41,284 nucleotides of DNA from CAYNNQ01 sp051748085. Its GTDB lineage: Bacteria > Desulfobacterota > Desulfovibrionia > Desulfovibrionales > Desulfonatronovibrionaceae. The notes beneath the pieces were generated by a model. The model was not told where the DNA came from. It did not search any database and was given only the letters and a program-made list of their open reading frames with translations. This document shows positions 15,977 to 23,680 of this stretch, one piece after another (positions within the stretch are counted from its first letter, which is position 1; the number at the start of each line of letters is the position of its first letter). The DNA lies in assembly GCA_051748085.1 (NCBI GenBank), contig JBNJHA010000016.1, positions 1-41,284 of the forward strand. Reading direction: 5' to 3'. A program made the position numbers and the translations under genes.

Positions 15977-16567
15977 GGCATGCTTTTGCTCATCTTCTCT
16001 TTTTGCTGGGACCTGATACCCGCTTCAGATTAGGAGTTGCCGGAAAAATTTATGTCTCGCCCCCACCCTTGGGATATATCCATTGAAATTGTCTTCAAAC
16101 AGAGGTAAGAAAAAGTTGCATCCGTTTTCAAAAAGGGGTTGATAAACCTTAAAAAGGTACGTAGTTAAATTTGTAAGTTTTTTGTAACTAATCGCTACAT
16201 TTAGAAAGTTCACCTGATTTTTTGCGTACGTTTGCGACAAGCCGCCCGGTTTTCCTATACATTTCAGACAAAGGAAACAGGACAGCGAAAGAAGATATAT
16301 AAAATGGTTTTCCCCAAAAAATACAAGATATATAAAACATCCGGCTATATTCAGGAAGGGCGGGTCCGGAGGGGGCAGACATCGGTGGACACTAGACAAC
16401 CGCAGGCCAAAAGCTTTAACTCGCAAAAAAATTGCTGAACAGATACATTTTTTCAGGAACAGGTTAATCTGTTTTTATCCGACAATGCTAAGAGCTTCGG
16501 ATCGAAAACAGTCTTTTTCTTAATTTCAAACCCAGGCAGTTTGCCTTAAACATTAAAGGAGCAAAAA
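15977..16567. other. Long intergenic region between the Lon-family gene and the small membrane peptide
   Basis: It contains MITE-like copy 2 (16184-16446). I recognise nothing in 15977-16183. The stretch 16447-16567 should hold the promoter for the downstream genes. A short palindrome GGCAGTTTGCC is visible near 16535, but no confident promoter boxes. Confidence 0.5.
16184..16446. repeat. MITE-like intergenic element, copy 2
   Basis: Left end GTAACTAATCGC and right end TTGCTGAACAGATAC are related inverted ends. The interior shares these blocks with the copy at 28929-29200: AGTTCACC-GATTTTTTGC, TTTGCGACA-GCCG-CCGGTTTTC, the exact word GGTCCGGAGGGGGCAGACAT, ACCGCAGGCC and AAAGC. There is no protein-coding capacity. 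Conserved internal complementary words (CCGGTTTTC against GGAAAC-GG) suggest a folded RNA or DNA hairpin. Confidence 0.75.
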
Positions 16568-16663
16568 ATGTTTTCAGGTTTTATCCTTGCTATGAGCCTC
16601 ATAATTCTTGGCGTGATCATCACCACCTTCAATATCGAGCATGGTCCGGGCAGCGAAGAATAA
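16568..16663 (+). CDS. 31-residue single-pass membrane peptide
   Basis: ATG at 16568 is preceded by a strong AAAGGAG at seven bases. The peptide MFSGFILAMSLIILGVIITT forms one membrane helix (about 3-22), followed by a short acidic tail (NIEHGPGSEE) and TAA. It is too short for routine gene callers. It lies upstream of the Mgl-like operon on the same strand, separated by a hairpin (16676-16706). I do not recognise the family. The function could be a small membrane regulator or a leader for the operon. Confidence 0.65.
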   Translation: MFSGFILAMSLIILGVIITTFNIEHGPGSEE

Positions 16664-16675
16664 AAAACAATCTGC

Positions 16676-16706
16676 GGCATAAAGCATCAAGCATGCTTTC
16701 TATGCC
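16676..16706. terminator. Hairpin between the small membrane peptide and the Mgl-like operon
   Basis: GGCATAAAGCAT and ATGCTTTCTATGCC pair with one mismatch region around a five-base loop. There is no clean T-run on the plus strand, so it may be a weak terminator, an mRNA stabiliser or a processing site that sets the level of the operon. Confidence 0.45.
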
Positions 16707-16778
16707 CTTAAAAAAGCTGGTTAATATCTGTACCGGCCGATATTTTACTTGCATTCAACCCAGCGAGGACTACTGCAC

Positions 16779-17165
16779 ATGAGTATAGTTTTAAGTGAAG
16801 AAAAGGCGGACAAGCTGGACTCCAGCCTGTCCAAACTGCTTGACGAATCCGGTGCTACTTACGCCATGCTCACCGACATGGGCGGCAATCTCTTATCCAA
16901 GGCCGGAGACGAAAATTTTGACGGAGCCGCTCTGGCCGTGCTAACAGCGGCCAATTTCGCCGCAACCAAAGAAATTGCTTCCCTGATCGGCGAAAAAGAT
17001 TTTTCCCTCCTTTTTCACCGGGGCGAAAATGAAAATATTCATTTTTCAAAAGTAAACTCTGACATTATCATGATCGCGCTTTTTAAGCCCTACCTTTCCC
17101 TTGGTCTACTCCGGCTAAAGGTCGACAGCATTAAAGAAGAATTGCATGAAATACTTGGCGAATAA
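16779..17165 (+). CDS. Roadblock/LC7 protein, MglB-like
   Basis: 128 residues. Roadblock/LC7 fold pattern: an amphipathic helix at the N-terminus, then GATYAMLTDMGGNLLSKAG (strand-turn-strand), LAVLTAANFAATKEIASLIGE (central helix), FSLLFHRGENENIHFSKVNSDIIMIALF and a C-terminal helix. Such proteins act as GTPase-activating or scaffold partners of MglA, and here the MglA-like gene begins two bases downstream. The frame opens at a TTG (16749), but ATG 16779 with GAGG upstream is preferred. First gene of an eleven-gene operon. Confidence 0.88.
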   Translation: MSIVLSEEKADKLDSSLSKLLDESGATYAMLTDMGGNLLSKAGDENFDGAALAVLTAANFAATKEIASLIGEKDFSLLFHRGENENIHFSKVNSDIIMIALFKPYLSLGLLRLKVDSIKEELHEILGE

Positions 17166-17167
17166 CA

Positions 17168-17809
17168 ATGGCTATCATAAATTTTAAAGAAAAAATAATT
17201 CAGATAAAGATCGTCTATTATGGTCCGGGCCGAAGCGGCAAGACCACAAATTTGGAGTACCTGTACAGCAGCCTCAAAAAAAAATTTAAAGACGATTTAC
17301 CGAGCAAACTGATAACCATAGACACCCAGGGAGACCGGACCCTGTTTTTTGACTTTTTTCCGATAGAACTCGGGAAAATAAATGGCCTGGATCTCAAACT
17401 TCAGTTGTACACCACTCCGGGGCAGGTTATGTATGAATCCACGAGAAGACTGGTCTTGAAGGGTGTGGACGGGGTGGTTTTTGTAGCCGATTCCCTGGCT
17501 TCCCGGGAGGAAGCCAACCTTGAATCCTTTCAGAATCTGAAGGACAACCTGGCCCATCACAAACTGGGACTGGACGACATCGATCTGGTATTCCAGTGGA
17601 ACAAAAGAGACCTCAGCGAAAACGGCATTCCCCTGCTGGACACGGAATCCATGGAAAAACAACTCAACTCCAGCGTCAAAACCAGGTCTTTTCCGACCAG
17701 CGCCACTTTGGGCACAAACGTTTTCAAAACCTTGAACGTGGCCGCGAAACTGACCGTGACTTCTGTAATAGAAAAATTACTGGACAAAAAACACGACCTG
17801 CCGAACTAA
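17168..17809 (+). CDS. MglA-like small Ras/Arf-type GTPase
   Basis: 213 residues. P-loop GPGRSGKT (19-26), switch/PM2 region with ITIDTQGDRTLFFDFFP (the MglA hallmark with Thr), PM3 TTPGQVMYESTRR (82-95, TPGQ in place of DxxG, as in MglA), and PM4 NKRDL (145-149). From the family, MglA switches cell-polarity and motility machines (Myxococcus gliding and type IV pili) under control of an MglB-type Roadblock GAP. The adjoining Roadblock gene and the distal PilB-type ATPase in the same operon support that kind of role. Cytoplasmic. Confidence 0.93.
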   Translation: MAIINFKEKIIQIKIVYYGPGRSGKTTNLEYLYSSLKKKFKDDLPSKLITIDTQGDRTLFFDFFPIELGKINGLDLKLQLYTTPGQVMYESTRRLVLKGVDGVVFVADSLASREEANLESFQNLKDNLAHHKLGLDDIDLVFQWNKRDLSENGIPLLDTESMEKQLNSSVKTRSFPTSATLGTNVFKTLNVAAKLTVTSVIEKLLDKKHDLPN

Positions 17810-17819
17810 AGGTTTGCAA

Positions 17820-18677
17820 ATGGATTATAAACAGATAAGCACAGCTCTTAAACCGTTGCTTGCAAACCAGCAGGAACAATTGCAGGCAGCCGAAAAGACT
17901 TTGAACGGTATAAAGCCGGAGGGAGAGGCGGACAAAAAAAATTTTTTGGTGCTGAAAAGCCTCCTGAAGAATATCCAGGCCGGGGAACAACTGAAACAAA
18001 TAGCCCGGGAAATTATTGAAAATGATCAATATTTCTCCAGCCCGGAAATTGAAGATGCCGCGAAGCAAAAAAGTTTAAAAAAAATTTTGGATAAAAATAA
18101 GTACTTAAAAAACTCAAAATTATTTAATATAAGCATCATTCAAGGCTACATAGAAAATATAGTCAACGACAAACTGCACGAAATAAATATTAAAATTGAA
18201 GAAAATCAGAGATTTTTGCACAGGATGGCCTATCCTTCATCCGGAGGCGGAAAAAAATTCGACTCGGATTCCGCTCAGGCACAGTATATCTTTGTGCAAA
18301 TAGCAAACGAACAGTACGCTGTACCGTTTAAGCATGCCGTTGAAATATTGAAATTGTCAGGCAAAAAGGTTCGCAATCAGGCATTCAAATCAAGGACGGC
18401 CTATAAAAATATCAGTGGCCTGTTTCACAAAAATTTACTCAAAAAGCTTCAGCCACAAAAGATTAACCATAAGAGTATGCTTGAAAACATTACTCCGGAA
18501 ATCGAACCGGAAACGGAGGCGAACTTTGCCATAATATTTGCAAAACAGGGCCGATATTATATACTGTTTACCGCGAACATACTCAACCTGGAACCGGTTG
18601 AAGCCCAAAATCTTGGAGACTACGTTGAGACTCTGGACGGTGTTTATCAAACCATAGGTATAGACAGAAATGCTTAA
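17820..18677 (+). CDS. Divergent CheW-like domain protein with helical N-terminus
   Basis: 285 residues. The N-terminal half (1-150) is helical and Lys/Glu/Gln-rich, probably a coiled coil. After a Gly-rich linker (PSSGGGKK), residues about 158-285 read like a reduced CheW fold: QYIFVQIANEQYAVPFKHAVEILKLSGKKVRNQ matches the CheW 'F-x-YAxP-x-V-EI' opening, and FAIIFAKQGRYYILFTANILNLEPV matches the later strands. A similar arrangement ends the protein at 22341-23675. It is a likely scaffold or adaptor. Overlaps the next gene by eight bases. ATG 17820 follows AAAGG by seven bases. No CheA or receptor gene is nearby. Confidence 0.6.
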   Translation: MDYKQISTALKPLLANQQEQLQAAEKTLNGIKPEGEADKKNFLVLKSLLKNIQAGEQLKQIAREIIENDQYFSSPEIEDAAKQKSLKKILDKNKYLKNSKLFNISIIQGYIENIVNDKLHEINIKIEENQRFLHRMAYPSSGGGKKFDSDSAQAQYIFVQIANEQYAVPFKHAVEILKLSGKKVRNQAFKSRTAYKNISGLFHKNLLKKLQPQKINHKSMLENITPEIEPETEANFAIIFAKQGRYYILFTANILNLEPVEAQNLGDYVETLDGVYQTIGIDRNA

Positions 18678-19263
18678 AGGAAACCTTTCTTCTTTTTCTC
18701 TCATCAGCCTGATGCAGATTTGCGACAACGAGAATAAAAGCGGAGCCATCATCTTTACTGATCCGCAGGAAAATTATGAATGCGGGGAGATTTATTTCTC
18801 ACAGGGTTATCCGGTTTACGCTCATTTTTTTGACCGGAGGGGAATGGAGGCGATTCAGCAACTGCATTTATCAAGCCGGCACGATTTCCATTTCGAAGAG
18901 GGCAAAAGCGGGCCCGGGAAAAACATTGAAAAGGATCTGAATTTCATTCTTCTCGAATGTTCCAGACATAAAGATGAAATTCAGGGGTACATGCAAAAGA
19001 TAACGCCGGCCATTGCCAAACGCTTCGGCACAGAATCCATAAAAATTTTTGATTACGGAGCCTCTTGCGTGCGGCTATTCACCAGACTGTCCCCAGTCCT
19101 GGATCTCCACGGCATTGATTACTACGAATTTTCTAATGACGACAGGCACAGCTTTATGTTTTTCGATAAAAACATCTCCGCGCATATCATGGTTGACGCC
19201 GAGGAGCATCTATACACGGATGAAATACTGGCCTTTTTACGTGAAAAGGAAATTTTGTCATGA
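18670..19263 (+). CDS. PATAN/DUF4388 domain protein
   Basis: 197 residues. Residues 1-95 show the PATAN/DUF4388 pattern: LKGNLSSFSLISLMQICDN, SGAIIFTDPQ, GEIYFSQGYPVYAHF and GMEAIQQLHLSS. The C-terminal half (about 105-197) has alternating strands and helices (SIKIFDYGASCVRLFTRL, HSFMFFDKNISAHIMVDAE) that I do not recognise and that could be a second scaffold fold. PATAN proteins are known as adaptors in response-regulator and Mgl-type switching systems. ATG overlaps the previous gene, and its stop overlaps the next start (ATGA), so translation is coupled. Confidence 0.8.
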   Translation: MLKGNLSSFSLISLMQICDNENKSGAIIFTDPQENYECGEIYFSQGYPVYAHFFDRRGMEAIQQLHLSSRHDFHFEEGKSGPGKNIEKDLNFILLECSRHKDEIQGYMQKITPAIAKRFGTESIKIFDYGASCVRLFTRLSPVLDLHGIDYYEFSNDDRHSFMFFDKNISAHIMVDAEEHLYTDEILAFLREKEILS

Positions 19264-20162
19264 TCCCAAAATTCAATACCTACCACAGCAATTTGTATGG
19301 CAGTTTCCTTCTCTTTGAGAAGTATGTCCAGTTTTTGAAAAACGAGTACTTAAACGGCTATATTTATTTGGACGATCACAAGAACAAGATATATGTATTC
19401 ATGTTTGAAGGAGAAATAATTAATTGCCTGAAGCAGACAAACAGTACTTTTGAACGGTTGAACTTTAATCAGACCAAAAATTTCGTCCAGGATCAGACAA
19501 CCGTTTCAAGCTTCAGATGCGGTACGGAACATGTTGACTTCTTTTCCAAATTCAACACATTGAAACTCCTGCATAGCGATTTGAGTTCAGACATAGTCAA
19601 CCCGGAAAAACTTATCCAGAAATGCAAGACGGAAAAATTCAATGGTGTTATCGAGCTGAAATCAGACAAGGACACAATTCTCCTATATTTTCTCCAGGGT
19701 CAGCTGCTTGGGAACACGTCCTCATCCAAAGAAAACTTTTTCGACCATGACCCGAAAGAAAAAATTATAACCCAGGATAATTCAGAAACGGGCACAATAA
19801 ATATATACAGAATTTCCCTTAATGCCGAGGAAAAAACGGATAACCGGGAAAAAATGATCGAATGCTTCGAAAAAATATTCAATGCCCTGGAAAATTCCTC
19901 AAAAGATCATAATTTTGCTTCCTGTTGGCGGCAATGCGCGCTTGAACTTGGTGACAAATACGCCTTCCTGGATCCTTTTGCCGAGGAATTCAACTATACC
20001 CAGGGCAATCTGGAAATATGGGAAAAAATTAATTCCAAAACCTTGGCCCACGGCTTGAATGAACTGGTGCAGCAAATAAAATCCCGGACTAAATGCCCGG
20101 ATACGGTCGTTGATGAAATAAAGCAAAAATATTCCGAGGAACTTGCCGACTATGAAATCTGA
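19260..20162 (+). CDS. Uncharacterised protein with two probable PATAN-like segments
   Basis: 300 residues. Two similar stretches are visible: FLKNEYLNGYIYLDDHKN followed by IYVFMFEGEIINCLKQT (about 25-65), and LIQKCKTEKFNGVIELKSDK followed by ILLYFLQGQLLGNTS (about 118-157). Both resemble the strand order 'x-G-x-I...FxxGxI' of PATAN/DUF4388. The C-terminal part (about 200-300) is mostly helical, with SCWRQCALELGDKYAFLDPF. This is an inference from pattern, and the protein may be a new family. It overlaps the PATAN gene before it by four bases and the next gene by 11. Confidence 0.55.
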   Translation: MIPKFNTYHSNLYGSFLLFEKYVQFLKNEYLNGYIYLDDHKNKIYVFMFEGEIINCLKQTNSTFERLNFNQTKNFVQDQTTVSSFRCGTEHVDFFSKFNTLKLLHSDLSSDIVNPEKLIQKCKTEKFNGVIELKSDKDTILLYFLQGQLLGNTSSSKENFFDHDPKEKIITQDNSETGTINIYRISLNAEEKTDNREKMIECFEKIFNALENSSKDHNFASCWRQCALELGDKYAFLDPFAEEFNYTQGNLEIWEKINSKTLAHGLNELVQQIKSRTKCPDTVVDEIKQKYSEELADYEI

Positions 20163-20517
20163 ACTGGAAAAAGCATGCAACGCTTTTGTACAGGAAAACG
20201 ACCAGATCCGTTTTCTTATAATCCATCAGGGAAAACAAATGCGGATGTTCCCGGCTTCGTTTATGGATCGTGAAAAACAAAAGACCCTTAAGCCTGTTAT
20301 TGACGATTTAAGCCGGGACTGTTCGGAATTCAACCACCTCATTCTGTCCAGCGATAAAATGCTTTTTACAAGTTTTAAACATGATTATACCGTGATTATT
20401 GTCTGTGATTCGGATGCCAGTGTCTCACGTGTGAGAATGGAGCTAAATATATTTATGGAAAAATATTGCCAGCAATCAGGATATCTGCAAAGGATAACCT
20501 CTATGTTCAACAGCTAA
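20152..20517 (+). CDS. Second Roadblock/LC7-like small protein
   Basis: 121 residues. Predicted order helix-strand-strand-helix-strand-strand-helix: ELEKACNAFVQ, IRFLIIHQGKQMRMF, KTLKPVIDDLSRDCSEF, HLILSSDKMLFTSFKHDYTVIIVCD, then a final amphipathic helix. This is the Roadblock layout without strong sequence identity. A partner for the MglA-like GTPase or for the MglB-like protein is likely. ATG 20152 lies inside the previous gene. An in-frame TTG at 20143 is less likely. Confidence 0.55.
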   Translation: MKSELEKACNAFVQENDQIRFLIIHQGKQMRMFPASFMDREKQKTLKPVIDDLSRDCSEFNHLILSSDKMLFTSFKHDYTVIIVCDSDASVSRVRMELNIFMEKYCQQSGYLQRITSMFNS

Positions 20518-20530
20518 AGTCGGGGGCTTC

Positions 20531-20977
20531 ATGTCCAAACCCAGAATTGAATTAATTCCGGTCAAAAAGCAAGTTTCGTTCTCCGCGTCTGAATGGCTGG
20601 TAATCGTCATGTATGTCAGATATCAAAATCTGGACAAATTACGGGAAAAACTGCGCCTGGATGCAAATTCCTTAAATTCCATTCTTAAAAATTTGGAAAA
20701 GAAAAATGTCTTGAGGATAACAAGGGAGCAAGCAGACTCCGGCTCAGCCATCCCGGCCGTATTCTGGACTCAGCTTGAAAAAGAACTGTCCAGACATATC
20801 GGTCCAATAGCTTCGGCGGTCATTGATGATGAATTGGCCAGCCTGAATAATTCACGGGAAAGCATCTCAAAAGACAAACTGTACAGTCTGGTTGAAAAAA
20901 TAGCGTCCGAAATCGATTCCCAATCCGGAAAAGTCCAATTTCAGAACACAATGCTCGATATGATCAAAAGCATATAA
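20531..20977 (+). CDS. DUF8082-like protein with possible winged-helix N-terminus
   Basis: 148 residues. The N-terminal 65 (EWLVIVMYVRYQNLDKLREK, NSLNSILKNLEKKNVLRITRE) read like a small winged helix. The C-terminal part, with FWTQLEKELSRHIGPIASAV followed by KDKLYSLVEKIASEI and FQNTMLDM, resembles the DUF8082 domain ('ALxxYIGPIAxxL'), often found with Roadblock, PATAN or kinase modules. The function is unknown. Set in the middle of the Mgl-like operon, 13 bases after the previous stop. Confidence 0.6.
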   Translation: MSKPRIELIPVKKQVSFSASEWLVIVMYVRYQNLDKLREKLRLDANSLNSILKNLEKKNVLRITREQADSGSAIPAVFWTQLEKELSRHIGPIASAVIDDELASLNNSRESISKDKLYSLVEKIASEIDSQSGKVQFQNTMLDMIKSI

Positions 20978-20991
20978 ATTTGGAGGCCTGT

Positions 20992-21825
20992 ATGAAGATC
21001 AGAACAAAAGTCATCCTGATATTCTTTATAATTTCGATCTTACCCCTGATCCTGGCCGGTGGAGCTGGTTTCTACCATATAAATGAGATCAGCAACACGG
21101 CCATCGACATTACAACCAAAAGCCTGCGTGAGCAGTCCGAGTTGACTGTCGACCAAATTACTAAAAAAATCGGGAATTTCGTAAACCTTTACGCTAACAG
21201 GTTCGTACAAGACGAAAATTATGCCGCGTTGCAGTACGATCCTGACTTTACTTCCCTGGCCATCCAGACGATTGGCAAGTCAGGTTATTCCTTTATTCTT
21301 AAAGAAAAAAATGATGAACTTGATATTTTCCTGCATCCCAACCCGCGTATGCTGAACAAAAAAACGGATGCGCTGGAAATAAAAAAATTATCCAATGCCG
21401 CCGCTAGAGTTTTTCAAACCAAACAGGATTTTAAAGGCTATCTTGGCGATCAGTATTGTTTCATACACCGGGTTCACGACACCCCGTTTTATGTTGTATC
21501 CGTTATTTCCAACGAAGATATCAACCAATCTATAAATGATCTGAACAACAAATTCGCGGCCGCTAAAAAGGACTTTCTCTGGCAGTACAATATCGGCGGT
21601 GTGGCTACCGGAGCAATCGTTCTTCTTCTGGCGCTCCTATTCGCCATACGTCTGATCCGACCAATTACCCAGCTTACAAATGTCGCGGAAAAAATAAGTC
21701 TTGGCGACCTGAAAACTTCCATAGACATAAGTTCCAGCGACGAAATAGGTGAACTAGCCGATGCCTTGCGCAGAATGCAGTCCAGTTTGCTCAAGGCCGT
21801 TCAAAGATTGCAACGCAGAAGATAA
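20992..21825 (+). CDS. Cache-HAMP membrane sensor without an output domain
   Basis: 277 residues. TM1 about 7-28, a periplasmic region (about 30-195) with a Cache-like core (LAIQTIGKSGYSFILKE, LGDQYCFIHRVHDTPFYVVSVI), TM2 about 202-222, and a HAMP domain about 220-272 (RLIRPITQLTNVAEKISLGDL, SDEIGELADALRRMQ). The protein then stops with a basic tail, with no kinase, cyclase or methyl-accepting domain. The HAMP output presumably acts on a partner encoded in the same operon. ATG 20992 follows GGAGG by five bases. The upstream TTG of the open frame is rejected. The tetraheme cytochrome gene starts 12 bases after it. Confidence 0.88.
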   Translation: MKIRTKVILIFFIISILPLILAGGAGFYHINEISNTAIDITTKSLREQSELTVDQITKKIGNFVNLYANRFVQDENYAALQYDPDFTSLAIQTIGKSGYSFILKEKNDELDIFLHPNPRMLNKKTDALEIKKLSNAAARVFQTKQDFKGYLGDQYCFIHRVHDTPFYVVSVISNEDINQSINDLNNKFAAAKKDFLWQYNIGGVATGAIVLLLALLFAIRLIRPITQLTNVAEKISLGDLKTSIDISSSDEIGELADALRRMQSSLLKAVQRLQRRR

Positions 21826-21837
21826 AAGGACTTATTT

Positions 21838-22326
21838 ATGCTGAAAAAAACGCTCTTTTTACTAATCTGCTGTTTATTGCTGGCCATGCCTTTATGTGCG
21901 ACTGAACTCCTTTATTTTTCCGATCCCGCATTCGAAGATTTTGGTCCTAAAACCGAACCTAAGACTTTGTTCTCACATGATCTGCACGCCGAAACCTATA
22001 AAGTGGATTGCGAATCCTGCCACCATGTTTACGAAGATGGGAAAAATGTATGGAAAGAAGGCGACCCCGTGCAGTTATGCTCGGATTGCCACGGCGGGAG
22101 CAAAGCGGAATTAGTCCAGGCCTACCACATGAATTGCTGGGGGTGTCATAAACGGATCCGGGCAGACTACCCGGAAGCGGATACGCCGACATCTAAATGT
22201 GCAAGATGCCATGTTCCGGAAGAGGATCTCAGTTCGGCCAAAAAAGAAATCCTGGAAAAAACAAAACAGAAGAATAAAAAATTAATGCGGGTCATAAACC
22301 AGCTTAAATCGAATTCCTTTTATTAA
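21838..22326 (+). CDS. Secreted tetraheme cytochrome c3-type protein
   Basis: 162 residues. Signal peptide 1-21 (KKTLFLLICCLLLAMPLCA), so the protein is exported to the periplasm. Four CxxCH heme sites: CESCH (58-62), CSDCH (81-85), CWGCH (100-104) and CARCH (121-125). Additional histidines at 47, 50, 63 and 97 are placed to give bis-His ligation, as in class III cytochrome c3. The tail after the last heme is Lys-rich and helical (about 35 residues), unlike ordinary c3. Ordinary c3 works with periplasmic hydrogenase or formate dehydrogenase. Here the gene lies between a membrane sensor and a CheW-like scaffold in one operon, so a sensory or redox-gating role is a reasonable inference. Confidence 0.9.
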   Translation: MLKKTLFLLICCLLLAMPLCATELLYFSDPAFEDFGPKTEPKTLFSHDLHAETYKVDCESCHHVYEDGKNVWKEGDPVQLCSDCHGGSKAELVQAYHMNCWGCHKRIRADYPEADTPTSKCARCHVPEEDLSSAKKEILEKTKQKNKKLMRVINQLKSNSFY

Positions 22327-22340
22327 AAGAGAGAGTATAA

Positions 22341-23675
22341 ATGGCAGGCACGGTAAATGTTGACAAACTGAAAAATGAGGCCTTCAGCGCCATCGATGCC
22401 CTGTTCTCCGATGATGAACAGCCTGACGGAGCGCAATCTGCCGAATCGGACAGTCAACTTTCTTATATAAAACTCGAAGAATACATACTCGCTCTTGACT
22501 GGGAATGTACTGAGCGGGATATAAACGAGTTGCTGGCCCTGGCTGATTCACTGCAGAAAGGCAATCCGGATAAACACACCGGGGCGCTTCTGAAAATATT
22601 AAAGAATATACTGGTCTATCTTTCCAAATCAGGGTCAAACGCTCATCCGGAGACTTTAAACATAGCCGCCGAAGTTGTTGCCGCCCTGAAAAAAATCGAA
22701 AGCAGCCAGGACCAAAATTACGCAGCCCGGGAAGCCGCGGCAGTCTATACCAAATTTAAACAACTAAAAGAAAAAATCGCCCAGTATAATCAAAAACTGC
22801 GTAAACCGAAAAATAAAGCCTCAACAGATAAGCAAACAGCACACATCGCAGAACAAAATGAGCGGAAAGCCGAGCCGGTTGAAAGTATGCCGCAGACAAA
22901 GCAGGCTCCGGCGGGAAAAAAGGAAACCACGGACTCTGACACGGAAAACGGCCTTGCCAGGGAAATAAACTTCCTGCGCAAGAATATTGAACACCTGGAA
23001 AGGAGACAGGAAGAACTGGAAACGCTTGTCCGAAAAATGTTTTCCGAGACCGGCGGAGACACTCCTGAACCCGCGACCGCAGATTCTTTTTTTAAGGACA
23101 ATACCAAGGAAGACGAGTATACTTTCTCGGAACAGGATATCGGTATCGGTTCACAGCAGTCAAATACGGAGGGATCATCGGCTGAAAACGCTTCCCGACC
23201 GGATAATCAGGACAGCGGACAGGAAAAAAACCTGGAAAACGTGGCTTATGTCCAGGTCTTTGAAATCGGCAGCAGCCTGGTCGCTTTGCCTAGCGAGTAC
23301 ATAAACAATATTTACAAATTGTCTTCCAAAGTTCGAAAAAAAATATCATTGGAATCAACAATATCCTTAAAGCTCTTATCCTCATTTTTCAAAAAATTAT
23401 CGAGCAACATGAAAGGCACCCTGCGGGGGACATCAGAAGCAGAACTCAAAAAAATTACTTGCGAGATAAAACAGCCAGGGAATGTGCTTGGCTCAAAACC
23501 GCAACTGGCCGTACTCTGCGCCTGCGGAACCAGTTATTATCTGATTCCGGTCACTAAGATGCATTCATCCAGTCAATTTCTGGTTACGGAGATGATCAAT
23601 GAACCCAACGACATTTCCGGATATAAGGTTCAAATTGAAACACTGGGTAATATCCCGGTTTACATACCCTGTTAA
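22341..23675 (+). CDS. Scaffold-like protein with helical domain, coiled coil and CheW-like C-terminus
   Basis: 444 residues. Residues 40-125 form a helical domain (LDWECTERDINELLALADSL, ALLKILKNILVYLSK, AHPETLNIAAEVVAALKKI). Residues 150-300 are a low-complexity acidic linker holding a coiled coil (EINFLRKNIEHLERRQEELE, about 210-232). Residues about 300-444 resemble the CheW-like end of the protein at 17820-18677: VAYVQVFEIGSSLVALPSEYI, then LAVLCACGTSYYLIPVTKM. No signal peptide or membrane segment is present, so it is cytoplasmic. It is probably a large adaptor connecting sensor, GTPase and ATPase. I do not recognise a named family for the N-terminal domain. Confidence 0.6.
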   Translation: MAGTVNVDKLKNEAFSAIDALFSDDEQPDGAQSAESDSQLSYIKLEEYILALDWECTERDINELLALADSLQKGNPDKHTGALLKILKNILVYLSKSGSNAHPETLNIAAEVVAALKKIESSQDQNYAAREAAAVYTKFKQLKEKIAQYNQKLRKPKNKASTDKQTAHIAEQNERKAEPVESMPQTKQAPAGKKETTDSDTENGLAREINFLRKNIEHLERRQEELETLVRKMFSETGGDTPEPATADSFFKDNTKEDEYTFSEQDIGIGSQQSNTEGSSAENASRPDNQDSGQEKNLENVAYVQVFEIGSSLVALPSEYINNIYKLSSKVRKKISLESTISLKLLSSFFKKLSSNMKGTLRGTSEAELKKITCEIKQPGNVLGSKPQLAVLCACGTSYYLIPVTKMHSSSQFLVTEMINEPNDISGYKVQIETLGNIPVYIPC

Positions 23676-23680
23676 GAACC

